Assembly: GCA_016789885.1 (NCBI GenBank)
Contig: JAEUPZ010000020.1
Span: forward strand, 37,311 to 101,310
Direction of reading: 5' to 3'
DNA length: 64,000 nt
DNA from: Chromatiales bacterium
GTDB lineage: Bacteria > Pseudomonadota > Gammaproteobacteria > Steroidobacterales > GCA-2729495
The position numbers and the translations under genes are program-made. Positions 29,560 to 38,245 of the stretch are shown piece after piece. Below the pieces are notes generated by a model. That model ran no database searches. It worked only from the letters and a program-made list of their open reading frames with translations, and was not told where the DNA came from. Positions within the stretch are counted from its first letter, which is position 1; every line of letters begins with the position of its first letter.

Positions 29560-30000
29560 CTACAGCGACTCCGCCATCGCCTGCCCTGACCCACCGAGCT
29601 CGCGCGGGAAATCCCGCAGCTTCGCGATGCCATCCCGGATGGGCAGCACCGACTCCGCGTAGTTGACGTGCACGCCGGGCGTGAACGCGAGCGTCGGCAG
29701 GATGGCCGCATACACGTCGACGATGCCCCATTCGGGGTGGTCGGTCATGAGATGGCCGCCGCATTCGCGACACCACCTGCGCACGCTGCGGCTTGAGTTC
29801 TGGTAACTGGCCACGCTATCGGCGCCCTGCACGATGCGCACGGCCTCCGGGTTCCAGAGCGTGAAGGCGTTGACGGGCCCCGCTGACCAGGCCCGGCAGG
29901 ATTCGCAGTGGCAGTACCCCATCGCGGCCGGTTGGCCGGTGACCTCGAGGCGTACGATCCCGCAGAAGCAGGCCCCTTCGTGGCGGTCGGTGCTGGACAT
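29560..30000 (-). CDS. GFA / CENP-V family zinc protein
   Basis: A 146-residue protein of the glutathione-dependent formaldehyde-activating (GFA) fold. The zinc-binding cysteines are visible: Cys11 and Cys13 (ACFCG), Cys30/32/35 (GYCHCESCRAW) and a later pair in WCRECGGHL. Family members bind zinc with a beta-tent fold; only a few are proven to act on formaldehyde, so activity here is unproven. The ATG at 29998-30000 has a GGGAG ribosome site 7 nt upstream. Confidence 0.88.
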   Translation of the reverse strand: MSSTDRHEGACFCGIVRLEVTGQPAAMGYCHCESCRAWSAGPVNAFTLWNPEAVRIVQGADSVASYQNSSRSVRRWCRECGGHLMTDHPEWGIVDVYAAILPTLAFTPGVHVNYAESVLPIRDGIAKLRDFPRELGGSGQAMAESL

Positions 30001-30124
30001 GGCGGATCTCCCGGTGGGTGATGACGTTGGCCACCATGCTGCCGGGCGCGCCGTGGGCGGACTTGACCGAAACACCACGCCCCCATGCCGGGACGCTCGA
30101 TCCCGGCCGCCAGGGTGCCCGCCC

Positions 30125-31150
30125 TCAGGAATCCGCCACGCGCGCGGGACCGGGCTTGCCATGGTCGCGGCGCCAGGTTGCAGGCGGGAGGCCGACCACG
30201 CGCTTGAAGGCCCGGACGAAGGCGGCTTCGGAATCGTAGCCCACATCGAGGGCGATGCTCGCCACGCTTGAGTGGGTCTCGAGCAGCAGGCGGGAGGCCA
30301 CCTGCATGCGCCATTGCGCGAGGTATTGCATGGGCGGCTGGCCGATGAGGTCGGTGAACCGCTTGTGCAGGGCCGAGCGGGAGAGGCCGACGCGGCTGCC
30401 CAGCTCGTCCATGGTCCAGGCGGCGCCCGGCGCTCCGTGCAGCAGGGCGAGGGCAGGACCGACGAAGCGGTCGCGGAGCCCCGCCAGCCAGCCGGTGGCC
30501 TCGTCGGGCATGGACTCCGCATGCTTGCGGATGGCGTCGATGAACATCATCTCGCTCAGCCGCTCGAGCAGCGCTTCCGAGCCGGCACGGCGGGCGATGG
30601 TTTCCTCGGCCGCCAGCTGCGCCAGTTGTGCGCTCCAGGGACCTGCCCGGCGGGCCGGCAGGACCATGAGCCTCGGCAGGGTGGCGAGCAGCGGGTTGAA
30701 GGGGCGCGCGTCGCAACCGATGAAGCCGCAGACCAGGGACGTGCCGGACGCGGCCGGTGCATCCGCGCAGCGAAGCGCCGTCCCTGCGCCGCCGGCATAG
30801 TGCAGCCGGAACGGGCGCTCGTCCCTCGGCATCGCAAAGTACGCGCCGACGTCCGGGGCTGCCCGCAGGCCCGGTGCGCTGGACACGACATGGGGATCTC
30901 CCTGGGGCAGCAACACGACGTCACCCTGGCCCAGCTTCAGCGGCGCTTCGCCGACGATGGCCACCCAGCACTCGCCGGCCGTCACCACGTGATACTCGAT
31001 CACCCGTTCCGCGCCGGGCAGGACGGCGGCCGCGATCGCGCCCGACGCCGGCGCCTCGGCCGCCCAGTTCCGGTCGCCGGAGACGACGTAGAACACGGCG
31101 CTGCGGAGGCGCACGCTGCGCAGGACATCGGACAGCGTGTCGCGGCTCAC
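30125..31150 (-). CDS. AraC family transcriptional regulator
   Basis: A 341-residue regulator with an N-terminal cupin-like effector domain (residues about 1-190, with YHVVTAGECWVAIVGEAPLKL and GDVVLLPQGDPHVV) and a C-terminal AraC/XylS double helix-turn-helix (about 235-330; WTMDELGSRVGLSRSALHKRF and SSVASIALDVGYDSEAAFVRAFKR). It starts with GTG in a GTGA overlap with the end of the upstream merR gene, so both regulators are likely made from one mRNA. The cupin-type AraC subfamily often controls nearby reductases; no such gene lies here. The ligand is unknown. Confidence 0.9.
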   Translation of the reverse strand: MSRDTLSDVLRSVRLRSAVFYVVSGDRNWAAEAPASGAIAAAVLPGAERVIEYHVVTAGECWVAIVGEAPLKLGQGDVVLLPQGDPHVVSSAPGLRAAPDVGAYFAMPRDERPFRLHYAGGAGTALRCADAPAASGTSLVCGFIGCDARPFNPLLATLPRLMVLPARRAGPWSAQLAQLAAEETIARRAGSEALLERLSEMMFIDAIRKHAESMPDEATGWLAGLRDRFVGPALALLHGAPGAAWTMDELGSRVGLSRSALHKRFTDLIGQPPMQYLAQWRMQVASRLLLETHSSVASIALDVGYDSEAAFVRAFKRVVGLPPATWRRDHGKPGPARVADS

Positions 31151-31623
31151 GGGCGGTGCTGGCCTGGCCGCTTGCCGGCGGCAGGCCTGGTCCGCGACGG
31201 CCGCGAAGGCGGCGTCTTGCGGCGCCGGCTCGTGCCGGCCGCAGCCAGGCCCAGCAGGCGGCGGAACCTGGGGCACTCGAGGTGGCTCGGCGCCGGACAG
31301 GCCGCCGCGTGTCGCAGGCCCTCCCGCAGGGCCGACAGCTTGCGGATGGTCCCGTCCAGCTCCTCGGCTTTGTCTGCGAGCATCCGGCGATCGATCCGCA
31401 CGCGGCCGCCGGGGGCGAACACGCGGGCGATCTCGTCCAGGCTGAAACCGGCGGCGCGCCCGAGCGAGATCAGCGCCAGCCGCTCCAGCACGCCCGGGTC
31501 GAAGAGGCGACGGAGTCCCCGCCGGCCCACCGAGGCGATGAGCCCCTTCGCTTCGTAGAAGCGAAGGGTCGAGGCGGCCACGCCAGACCGCCTTGCCACC
31601 TCCGCGATATCCAGGTCCCGCAC
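31147..31623 (-). CDS. MerR family transcriptional regulator
   Basis: A 158-residue regulator with an N-terminal MerR winged helix (LDIAEVARRSGVAASTLRFY) and a dimerising helix region. After this is a cluster of Cys/His (ACPAPSHLECP, near 110-120) that could bind metal or an Fe-S cluster, and a basic Arg/Pro/Lys tail. The spacing is not the classic SoxR CxxCxCx5C, so a SoxR call is not justified. It starts with GTG. A strong dyad lies just upstream, between it and the divergent DUF2938 gene, and probably is its operator. Confidence 0.88.
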   Translation of the reverse strand: MRDLDIAEVARRSGVAASTLRFYEAKGLIASVGRRGLRRLFDPGVLERLALISLGRAAGFSLDEIARVFAPGGRVRIDRRMLADKAEELDGTIRKLSALREGLRHAAACPAPSHLECPRFRRLLGLAAAGTSRRRKTPPSRPSRTRPAAGKRPGQHRP

Positions 31624-31638
31624 GGCAGTGATTGCCCC

Positions 31639-31669
31639 TTGACCTCAAGTTGACTTGAAGTGGCAGTCT
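31639..31669 (+). promoter_or_regulatory. MerR-type operator/promoter between merR and the DUF2938 gene
   Basis: CCTCAAGTTGACTTGAAG (31643-31660) is a near-perfect dyad that differs at two positions from the SoxR box consensus CCTCAAGTTAACTTGAGG. It overlaps a -35 TTGACC (31639-31644); a weak -10 CAGTCT (31664-31669) follows after 19 bp, the over-long spacer characteristic of MerR-activated promoters. It would serve the plus-strand DUF2938-DUF2798 genes, and repress the divergent merR-araC pair. Confidence 0.75.
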
Positions 31670-31708
31670 GGCGCCTGTACCGATCCGACACAAGGACTGG
31701 AGTGAGCC

Positions 31709-32200
31709 ATGGACTACCTCGCGAGCAGCATCATCACGGGCGTCGGCGCCACGGCCGTCGTCGATCTCTGGGGACTGGCGCGGAAGCCGCTGCTGGGACA
31801 GCCGGTCCCGGACTACCGCCTGCTGGGCCGCTGGGTCGGCCACATGCGTCACGGCCGGTTCCGGCACGACCGCATCGCCGCCGCGGCGCCGGTACCGGAC
31901 GAGGACCGCATCGGCTGGGCCGTCCATTACCTCACCGGCATCGGGTTCGCCGCCCTCCTGGTCGGTGCCGCCGGCCTCGAGTGGGTCCGGCACCCGACGC
32001 CCGGACCAGCGCTGCTCACGGGCCTCGTCACCGTGGCGGCACCGTTCCTCGTGATGCAGCCGGCGATGGGGGCCGGCATCGCGGCCCGCCGCACGCCCAG
32101 GCCGGCTGCGGCCCGGGTCCAGAGCCTGACCACCCACGCCGTCTTCGGCGCCGGCCTCTACCTCGCCGGCTGGCTCGCCAGCCTCTGGGTCACCACCTGA
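31709..32200 (+). CDS. DUF2938 family integral membrane protein
   Basis: A 163-residue membrane protein of the DUF2938 family. The start MDYLASSIITGVGATAVVDL, the central LLGRWVGHMRHGRFRHDRIA and the C-terminal TTHAVFGAGLYLAGW match that family as I know it. Four or five hydrophobic helices are predicted. GGAG lies about 6 nt before the ATG. It is the first gene after the MerR-type operator and precedes a DUF2798 gene by 35 bp, so both are probably induced by the divergent MerR. No function is known for the family. Confidence 0.85.
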   Translation: MDYLASSIITGVGATAVVDLWGLARKPLLGQPVPDYRLLGRWVGHMRHGRFRHDRIAAAAPVPDEDRIGWAVHYLTGIGFAALLVGAAGLEWVRHPTPGPALLTGLVTVAAPFLVMQPAMGAGIAARRTPRPAAARVQSLTTHAVFGAGLYLAGWLASLWVTT

Positions 32201-32235
32201 GAACCACGTCGACGGAAATGCCAAAGGAAACGCTC

Positions 32236-32460
32236 ATGCGCATCCCGGTCCGCTTCGCACCGCTCCTCTTCGGGGCGCTCCTCTCGGCCATCATGGTGGC
32301 CATCGTGTCCGCCTTCGTGCTCATCACCACCCAGGGGCTGCAGCCGGGGCTGCCTGCCCTGTGGGCACGCAGCTGCCTGACGACCTGGCCCGTGGCGTTC
32401 CCGACGGTGACTGTCGTCGCTCCCTGGGTCAGGAAGCTCGTGGGCCGCGTGACCGCCTAG
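32236..32460 (+). CDS. DUF2798 family small membrane protein
   Basis: A 74-residue protein with two transmembrane helices (PLLFGALLSAIMVAIVSAFV and a second around TTWPVAFPTVTVVAPWV), typical of DUF2798. AAGGA lies 7 nt before the ATG at 32236; an in-frame ATG at 32218 has a weaker site. It follows the DUF2938 gene and likely belongs to the same MerR-controlled unit. Function unknown. Confidence 0.8.
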   Translation: MRIPVRFAPLLFGALLSAIMVAIVSAFVLITTQGLQPGLPALWARSCLTTWPVAFPTVTVVAPWVRKLVGRVTA

Positions 32461-32643
32461 CGTCCGGCCGCGAATGCGGAGGAGAACGACGACGAGGAGA
32501 CCTCAGCCGTTGGCGAACCGCGCGGATTGATCCCCATTCCCGCCACCGTCGTGGTGCCGGCCGGGATGAAGTCAAGGCGCCGGCGGGATCGGTGTGCACC
32601 GCCCGGTGATCGTCGCCGCCGTGAGGTCGTCGTCGAGGTGGAA

Positions 32644-32728
32644 ATCCGGGGACAGTCTACCGATCACGCTGGATGACGTTCGGAGTAGCGACAGGTAGCA
32701 GAGCGTAATCGGTAAACGGTCCCCGGAT
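32644..32728. repeat. REP-like palindromic element
   Basis: A 27-bp left arm (32644-32670) and a 27-bp right arm (32702-32728) form an inverted repeat with 24 of 27 positions matching, around a 31-bp centre. It includes the GGGGACAGTCTACCGAT motif, which I recall from REP-type repeats associated with Y1 (RAYT) transposases. It lies between the convergent DUF2798 and Hsp15 genes. The remainder of 32461-32744 shows no gene. Confidence 0.7.
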
Positions 32729-32744
32729 GTCCCGCATCCCCACG

Positions 32745-33128
32745 TCAGTAACGCCCGCGGAGACGCCGGAGCTCGGCGCGCTGCTGCCGGGTGGGGCGGT
32801 GCCCGGGGGTCGCGCCGGACGCGGCGGCGAGGCGCATGTTTTCGGCGTGCTGCTCGCGCCGCGCCGCACTCGTCGCCGATTCGCGATAGCAGGCCTGGGC
32901 CGCGGGGCCCGGGCCGCGCCGCAGCGGGAGCGACAGGACCTCGCACTCGAAGTCGACGCTGCCGCGGCGGAAGCTGATGGTGTCGCCGGGCTTGATCCCG
33001 TGCGCCGGCTTGACGCGCGCGCCGTTGAGGTGGACCAGGCCGCCCTGCACGGCGTCCGCGGCGAGGCTCCGCGACTTGTAGAAGCGGACGTTGAACAGCC
33101 AGACGTCGATGCGGGAAGGTTCCGCCAT
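32745..33128 (-). CDS. hslR: Hsp15-type S4 RNA-binding protein
   Basis: A 127-residue protein with an N-terminal S4 domain (RIDVWLFNVRFYKSRSLAAD, then VHLNGARVKPAHGIKPGDTI) and a basic Arg/Gln/Ala-rich C-terminus (RPTRQQRAELRRLRGRY). Hsp15 binds 50S subunits carrying stalled nascent chains and recycles them. The ATG at 33126-33128 gives MAEPSRIDVWLFN; a TTG one codon upstream is unlikely. It ends 16 bp from the REP-like palindrome. Confidence 0.88.
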   Translation of the reverse strand: MAEPSRIDVWLFNVRFYKSRSLAADAVQGGLVHLNGARVKPAHGIKPGDTISFRRGSVDFECEVLSLPLRRGPGPAAQACYRESATSAARREQHAENMRLAAASGATPGHRPTRQQRAELRRLRGRY

Positions 33129-33156
33129 CAAGGAAGGCCTGATCTGCCCACTGGTA

Positions 33157-33432
33157 CTACTGCCCAGGAAGGCACCAGCGGGTGCAAGCGATCGTCCCTG
33201 GCCGGCAAATCGCTGCAGCGATGCCGGCCAGTGCCGTGATCAAGGCACCGAGCTTCACCAGCAGCCGCCTCTCCAGGCCGTCGAGCTTGAGGTCAAGCTC
33301 GCGCTGGAGTGCGACGAGCCGCTGGTCGAGCAGCGCGACATCCTGTTTGGCAGCCAGACTCGAGGTCATGTCGGCCTCCAGTGCTTCGACGACCCGCCGG
33401 GCGGCGGGCGGGGAAACGTTAGCCTGAATCAA
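33157..33432 (-). CDS. Small coiled-coil membrane protein (DUF1640-like), start uncertain
   Basis: The frame encodes a coiled coil (SSLAAKQDVALLDQRLVALQ and RELDLKLDGLERRLLVKLG) followed by a membrane helix (ALITALAGIAAAI) and an odd Cys-rich tail. This is the pattern of short bacterial DUF1640/coiled-coil proteins. No ATG or GTG precedes the conserved part; the choices are TTG at 33430-33432 (91 aa) or an internal ATG at 33367-33369 (70 aa). The open frame continues upstream into rnpB, which is surely not coding. It may be a functional mini-protein with a rare start or a decaying gene. Hsp15 lies 28 bp downstream. Confidence 0.5.
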   Translation of the reverse strand: MIQANVSPPAARRVVEALEADMTSSLAAKQDVALLDQRLVALQRELDLKLDGLERRLLVKLGALITALAGIAAAICRPGTIACTRWCLPGQ

Positions 33433-33494
33433 GGCCTCGTACTGAGTCCGCCGCGCAGTCTGTGCATGTCCACGCGCGACGGTCGAGTGAAAGA

Positions 33495-33873
33495 GCGAGT
33501 CGGCCGATAAGCCGGGTTCTGTCGTGGGCAACCATTCATCTGGGACCGCCGTCACCGGCAGCCTCAAGCGACCTACCCGGAAGCCCGTGCGGGCGACGGT
33601 GTGGCCCTTGCGGGCCACGTGCTTCCCTATTTGGTCTTGCTCCGGGTGGGGTTTTCCGTGCCGCGGCGTGTTACCACCCGCGCGGTGCGCTCTTACCGCA
33701 CCTTTTCACCCTTGCCGGGGCTCCGGATCGCTCCGGGGCCCTTAGGCGGTATGTTTTCTGTGGCACTTTCCGTGGGCTCGCGCCCCCCAGGCGTTACCTG
33801 GCACCCTGCCCGCCGGAGCCCGGACTTTCCTCCCGGCAGCCGAAGCTGCCGGGCGGTTGCCTGGCCGACTCGC
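33495..33873 (-). ncRNA. rnpB: RNase P RNA, type A
   Basis: Catalytic RNA of RNase P, which removes tRNA 5' leaders. The minus strand shows the bacterial core: GGAGGAAAGTCCGGGCTCC near the 5' end, CACAGAAAACATACCGCC, AGGGTGAAAAGGTGCGGTAA in the middle, CCGGAGCAAGACCAAATAGG, and AACCCGGCTTATCGGCC near the 3' end. I set the ends from the closing P1 helix: GCGAGTCGGCC (33863-33873) pairs perfectly with GGCCGACTCGC (33495-33505). The 379-nt length is like E. coli (377). It lies between rsmI and the coiled-coil gene. Confidence 0.97.
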
Positions 33874-33878
33874 GGTGC

Positions 33879-33908
33879 CATGGTGGGGGCCGCAGGCCAC
33901 CGTTGCAA
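33879..33908 (-). promoter_or_regulatory. Candidate rnpB promoter
   Basis: Minus strand TTGCAA (33903-33908), 18-bp spacer, ACCATG (33879-33884), with the predicted RNA start at 33873 about 6 nt after the -10. The -10 is poor, but the placement fits the P1-defined 5' end. It lies in the 45 bp between rsmI and rnpB. Confidence 0.45.
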
Positions 33909-33918
33909 GGGCCGGCGG

Positions 33919-34794
33919 TCAGTCGGTGCCGCGGGCCCGGATGGCCAGCGCGTACGCGTCGCGGCGTGGACGCCCGGTCAGGCGCGCGGCGAGGCCCGCC
34001 GCCTGGCTCGCGGGCAGTTCGGCCGCGAGGATGCCGACGACGCGGGCCAGCTCGGCATCGCCCGCGGCCTCGTCCGGCGCCCCGGCAACGGCAATCGTGT
34101 ACTCGCCGCGCACGCGGGACGGATCGGCGGTGACGGATTCGCGCAGCTCGCCGAGGCTGGCGCGGTAGATCGTCTCGTGCAGCTTCGTCAGCTCGCGGCC
34201 AACGGCAGCGGGACGATCGGCCCCGAAGGCTTCGCCGGCATCCTCGAGCCACTCGCCGATGCGGTGCACCGACTCGTGGAAGACCAGCGTCGCGGGTGAC
34301 CGCGCGAGCGCCGCGAGCCGCTCGCGCCGCGCCTCGCGCCGGGCCGGCAGGAAGCCCTCGAACCGGAAGTGGTCCGTGGGCAGGCCCGCCACCGACAGCA
34401 GGGCGATGGCGGCGCATGGGCCGGGAACCGGGCTCACGTCGAGGCTGGCCGCGCGCACTGCTGCGAGCAGGCGGTAGCCGGGATCACTGATGAGCGGCGT
34501 GCCGGCGTCGCTGACGAGCGCCACGGCGCGGCCCCCGGCGAGGGCCGCGACGATGCCCTCGACCCTCGCTTCCTCGTTGTGCTCGTGCAGCGATACCAGC
34601 GGTTTGGCGATGCCCAGGGTCGTTAGCAATTGCCCGGCGTGGCGGGTATCCTCCGCCGCCACGAGGTCCACTGCCGCGAGCACGTCCCGGGCGCGCGGAC
34701 TCAGGTCACCGAGATTGCCGATGGGCGTCGCCACGACATACAGCGTTCCGGCCCGCACGGCGGCCGAAGGCGCCACGCCGCTCACGAGCCGCAC
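33919..34794 (-). CDS. rsmI: 16S rRNA 2'-O-C1402 methyltransferase RsmI
   Basis: SAM-dependent enzyme that methylates the ribose of C1402, partner of RsmH. The 291-residue protein (E. coli 286) has the tetrapyrrole-methylase type motifs GTLYVVATPIGNLGDLSPRA, AAEDTRHAGQLL, VSLHEHNEEARVE and VSDAGTPLISDPGYRLL. It starts with GTG; a second GTG three codons later is possible. It is divergent from lpoA with 27 bp between start codons, so their promoters must overlap the coding ends. The rsmI/lpoA-yraN-diaA order matches E. coli. Confidence 0.96.
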   Translation of the reverse strand: MRLVSGVAPSAAVRAGTLYVVATPIGNLGDLSPRARDVLAAVDLVAAEDTRHAGQLLTTLGIAKPLVSLHEHNEEARVEGIVAALAGGRAVALVSDAGTPLISDPGYRLLAAVRAASLDVSPVPGPCAAIALLSVAGLPTDHFRFEGFLPARREARRERLAALARSPATLVFHESVHRIGEWLEDAGEAFGADRPAAVGRELTKLHETIYRASLGELRESVTADPSRVRGEYTIAVAGAPDEAAGDAELARVVGILAAELPASQAAGLAARLTGRPRRDAYALAIRARGTD

Positions 34795-34821
34795 CGCCGG
34801 TCACCGCAGGACGCGCACTCC

Positions 34822-36059
34822 ATGAAGATCACGTGGTCGGCCCTGGTGGCCTTGGCGGGCTGCATGGGCGTCATTGTCGGAGCCCACGGGCAGGGGCTGC
34901 AACCAGACGTCGGGCAGGCCGTGTCACCCGACACGGTCTGGAACGTGCAGGCCCCCACTGCGCCCGTCGCCATTCCCGGCCGCATCGCCGTGCTGCTGCC
35001 ACTCTCGGGCCGCCAGCAGGCGCTGGGCCTTGCCGTGCGCGACGGTTTCATCGCGGCGCTGCTGGCCGATCCGGCCGCGCGGAGTGCCAGCGTCGAGTTC
35101 ATCGACGACGCCGGCGGTATCGCCACGGCCTACACCGCCGCCCGGGCAGCCGGCGCGTCGGTCATCGTGGGGCCGCTGCTCAAGGACGGCGTCGAGGCCC
35201 TGGCCCCCCTCGCCGGTGACCTGCCGGTGCTGGCGCTGAACTTCCTTGGCGAGGACCGGGCGGGCCCGCCGGGCTTCTACCAGTTCGGCCTGGCGCCGGA
35301 GGACGAGACGGCGGCCATCGCCGCGCGCACCCTGGCCGACGGCCGCCGCCGCGCCATCGCCCTGGCGCCCGACAACGAGTGGGGACGGCGGCTCATCAAC
35401 GCCTTCAACGCCGACTTCTCGGCCGGCGGCGGGCAGCTCGTGGGCTGGGAGTTCTACGATCCGGCCGCGGCCGATTTCTCGGCGCCGGTGCGCACGGTGC
35501 TCGGCGCCGCCGAGGGCGCCGCGCGCAAGCAGAAGCTGCAGGCGAATCTGGGCCAACCGCTCGAATTCGAGCCTCGCCCCCGGGCCGACGTCGACTTTAT
35601 CTTCGTGGCAGCGAACGCAGGCGCTGCCCGGCTCATCCGGCCGGCGCTGCGCTTCTTCGGTGCCGGCGACCTGCCGGCCTACGGCACCTCGGCCCTCTAC
35701 GACGACGGCACCCCGGCAGATGCGGACATGGACGGCATGCTGTTCCCCGACAGTCCCTGGGTCATCGCACCCGACGGCCGCGCCACCCCGGTGAAGAATG
35801 CGCTGCGCGCGTCGGCGGGCGGCGCCAATCCCGCCCTCGCGCGCCTGTACGCGCTCGGCTACGACGCCTGCGGGCTCGGCGTCCGCCTGGCGTCCGGTGC
35901 CCTGCCCGTCGACGGTTACGCCGGCGTCACGGGCCTGCTAACCGTCGACGACCGCGGCCGCGTGCACCGGGGCCTCAGCTGGGCGCGGCTCGAGGGCGGC
36001 TGGCCTGCGCCGCTGGCCGACAACCTGCTGCCGGCGGCACCGCCCGGCACCGTCCTGCC

Positions 36060-36063
<4 letters not shown>
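34822..36063 (+). CDS. lpoA: Penicillin-binding protein activator LpoA-type lipoprotein (short form)
   Basis: In E. coli, LpoA is an outer-membrane lipoprotein that activates PBP1a. Here the 413-residue protein begins MKITWSALVALAGC, where LAGC is a good lipobox giving a lipidated Cys14. The rest is the periplasmic-binding-protein-like LppC domain (IPGRIAVLLPLSGRQQALGL; PLAGDLPVLALNFLGED; FIFVAANAGAARLIRPALRF). The N-terminal TPR domain of E. coli LpoA (678 aa) is missing. The position between rsmI and yraN supports the assignment; whether it still activates a PBP is inference. Confidence 0.88.
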
Positions 36064-37074
<1,011 letters not shown>

Positions 37075-37378
37075 GCCTTCGCCCCGCGCGGGGCGCTTCG
37101 GCAACGTCGCCGACGTCATCTGGCGCGGGACAGCAGGACCCCGGCACGCCGGAGCGGGAAGCCCGAGCGCCGCGGCCGCGCCTCTGCGGCTGTCGGGGTA
37201 TCTCCCGCTCGTCGCGAACGCTCCTCGGGGAGACACCCCTGCGCCGCACGGCGCGGACCAGACCTTGGCTGGGTACTCCGGCCAGAAATGCGAAGGCCGC
37301 AGATGCGAACACCTGCGGCCTTCTTGCTTTCTGCGCGCGAGGCTCACCGGCCCCGCGCCGTCGTCCATCCGTCGCCGA
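37075..37378. other. Stem-loop-rich intergenic region
   Basis: 304 bp between the convergent diaA and PEP-CTERM genes with no recognised coding sequence. It contains a perfect 16-bp palindrome (CGCCCCGCGCGGGGCG, 37080-37095), an imperfect inverted repeat (37195-37207 with 37226-37239) and the terminator at 37292-37323. Confidence 0.6.
37292..37323 (+). terminator. Likely rho-independent terminator (diaA / PEP-CTERM)
   Basis: Perfect 11-bp stem GAAGGCCGCAG / CTGCGGCCTTC with a 10-nt loop. On the plus strand it is followed by TTGCTTTCT, a moderate U-run. It lies between convergent genes and could serve both. Confidence 0.72.
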
Positions 37379-38062
37379 TCAGGCGGCGCGGGTCTTCCGG
37401 CGCGCCAGGCCGACACCCATCAGGCCAACGCCGAGGAGCGCCAGCGTCGCGGGTTCCGGCACCTGCACGGGGTCACGGATCACGTAGACCTGGTCGATGA
37501 CCACGTCGGCCGACGGGAAGAGGTTCGTGTTGAAGACGAACTGGGCCGTGTAAACGCCCGCCGCGAGATTCACCGACCCGGCGTAGGTCTGCCAGGTCTG
37601 GGCGGCGCCGGCCTTCACCGAGTAGTTCGCCAGCACGAGGCTCGCGATCTCGCCGGTGAAGCGGGCATCGCCGGCGTTGTTGAAGCCGTTGAGCGGCGCG
37701 TAAGCGCTGAAGCCGATCTGGTAGGTGCCGGCCGTGGCGATGTTGATCTGCTGGGTCAGGCTCTGGTTGACCGTGAAGTCACTGACGAAGTACGCGGCGC
37801 GCTGGCCGACCGGGTCGGGGGACAGCGTCGCGGCGTTGTTCGGGGGCACGGCCTCACCGAAGGCGCCCGTCGGGTAGGCCGACGCGGAGTTGTAGAAGAT
37901 CGCCACCGGGGGATACCCCTGGCTGTCGGTGCCGCCGATGGTCCAGCCCGCCAGGCCGTTCTCGAAGCTGCCGTTGCTGACAAGGTTGACGGGCGTGGCC
38001 GAGGCCGTGCCGGCGGCGAGGCCGAGGAGTCCGACGGAGGCGATGAGCAGCTTGCGGGTCAT
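37379..38062 (-). CDS. PEP-CTERM sorting domain protein
   Basis: A 227-residue secreted protein. It has a signal peptide (MTRKLLIASVGLLGLAAGTASA, cut in two parts: basic start, hydrophobic core, ASA site), a carbohydrate-binding-like beta domain (NLVSNGSFENGLAGWTIGG; AYFVSDFTVNQSLTQQINI), and a C-terminal anchor: VPEPATLALLGVGLMGVGLA followed by RRK. This is the PEP-CTERM signal recognised by exosortase (EpsH) in exopolysaccharide-producing Gram-negatives. No exosortase gene lies in the window, but one is expected elsewhere. The gene has a sigma-54 promoter and an AGGTG ribosome site. Confidence 0.95.
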   Translation of the reverse strand: MTRKLLIASVGLLGLAAGTASATPVNLVSNGSFENGLAGWTIGGTDSQGYPPVAIFYNSASAYPTGAFGEAVPPNNAATLSPDPVGQRAAYFVSDFTVNQSLTQQINIATAGTYQIGFSAYAPLNGFNNAGDARFTGEIASLVLANYSVKAGAAQTWQTYAGSVNLAAGVYTAQFVFNTNLFPSADVVIDQVYVIRDPVQVPEPATLALLGVGLMGVGLARRKTRAA

Positions 38063-38102
38063 GGGGCACCTGATTCAGGAAACGTACTGTTGGCCCGGAC
38101 AA

Positions 38103-38119
38103 AGCAAGATGCCTGCCAA
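38103..38119 (-). promoter_or_regulatory. Sigma-54 (-24/-12) promoter of the PEP-CTERM gene
   Basis: On the minus strand TTGGCAGG, 4 bp (CATC), TTGCT. Compared with the consensus TGGCACG-N4-TTGCW only one base differs, and the invariant GG and GC are 12 bp apart as required. Transcription would start near 38092, about 30 nt before the ATG. RpoN itself is encoded at 47393. Confidence 0.85.
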
Positions 38120-38182
38120 CCGGGTCATTTCTATCTTAATCAACGACTTGCGAGAACCCCGGGGCGCGTCGGGCATGGCGCC

Positions 38183-38199
38183 TGTAAGCAAATCCGACA
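38183..38199. promoter_or_regulatory. Candidate enhancer-binding-protein site for the PEP-CTERM promoter
   Basis: TGTAAGCAAATCCGACA, an imperfect TGT...ACA dyad, lies about 65 bp upstream of the -24 element. Sigma-54 promoters need a distal activator, and PEP-CTERM genes are known to be regulated by the PrsK/PrsR two-component system with RpoN. The motif match is my inference. Confidence 0.4.
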
Positions 38200-38245
38200 A
38201 GCCTGATCCCCCACCGGGGCAGCCGCGACCGGACCGGGCGCCGGC

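Noticed and set aside
31147..31623. Calling the MerR regulator SoxR
   Set aside because: The operator is SoxR-like, but the protein does not have the CxxCxCx5C iron-sulfur motif of SoxR.
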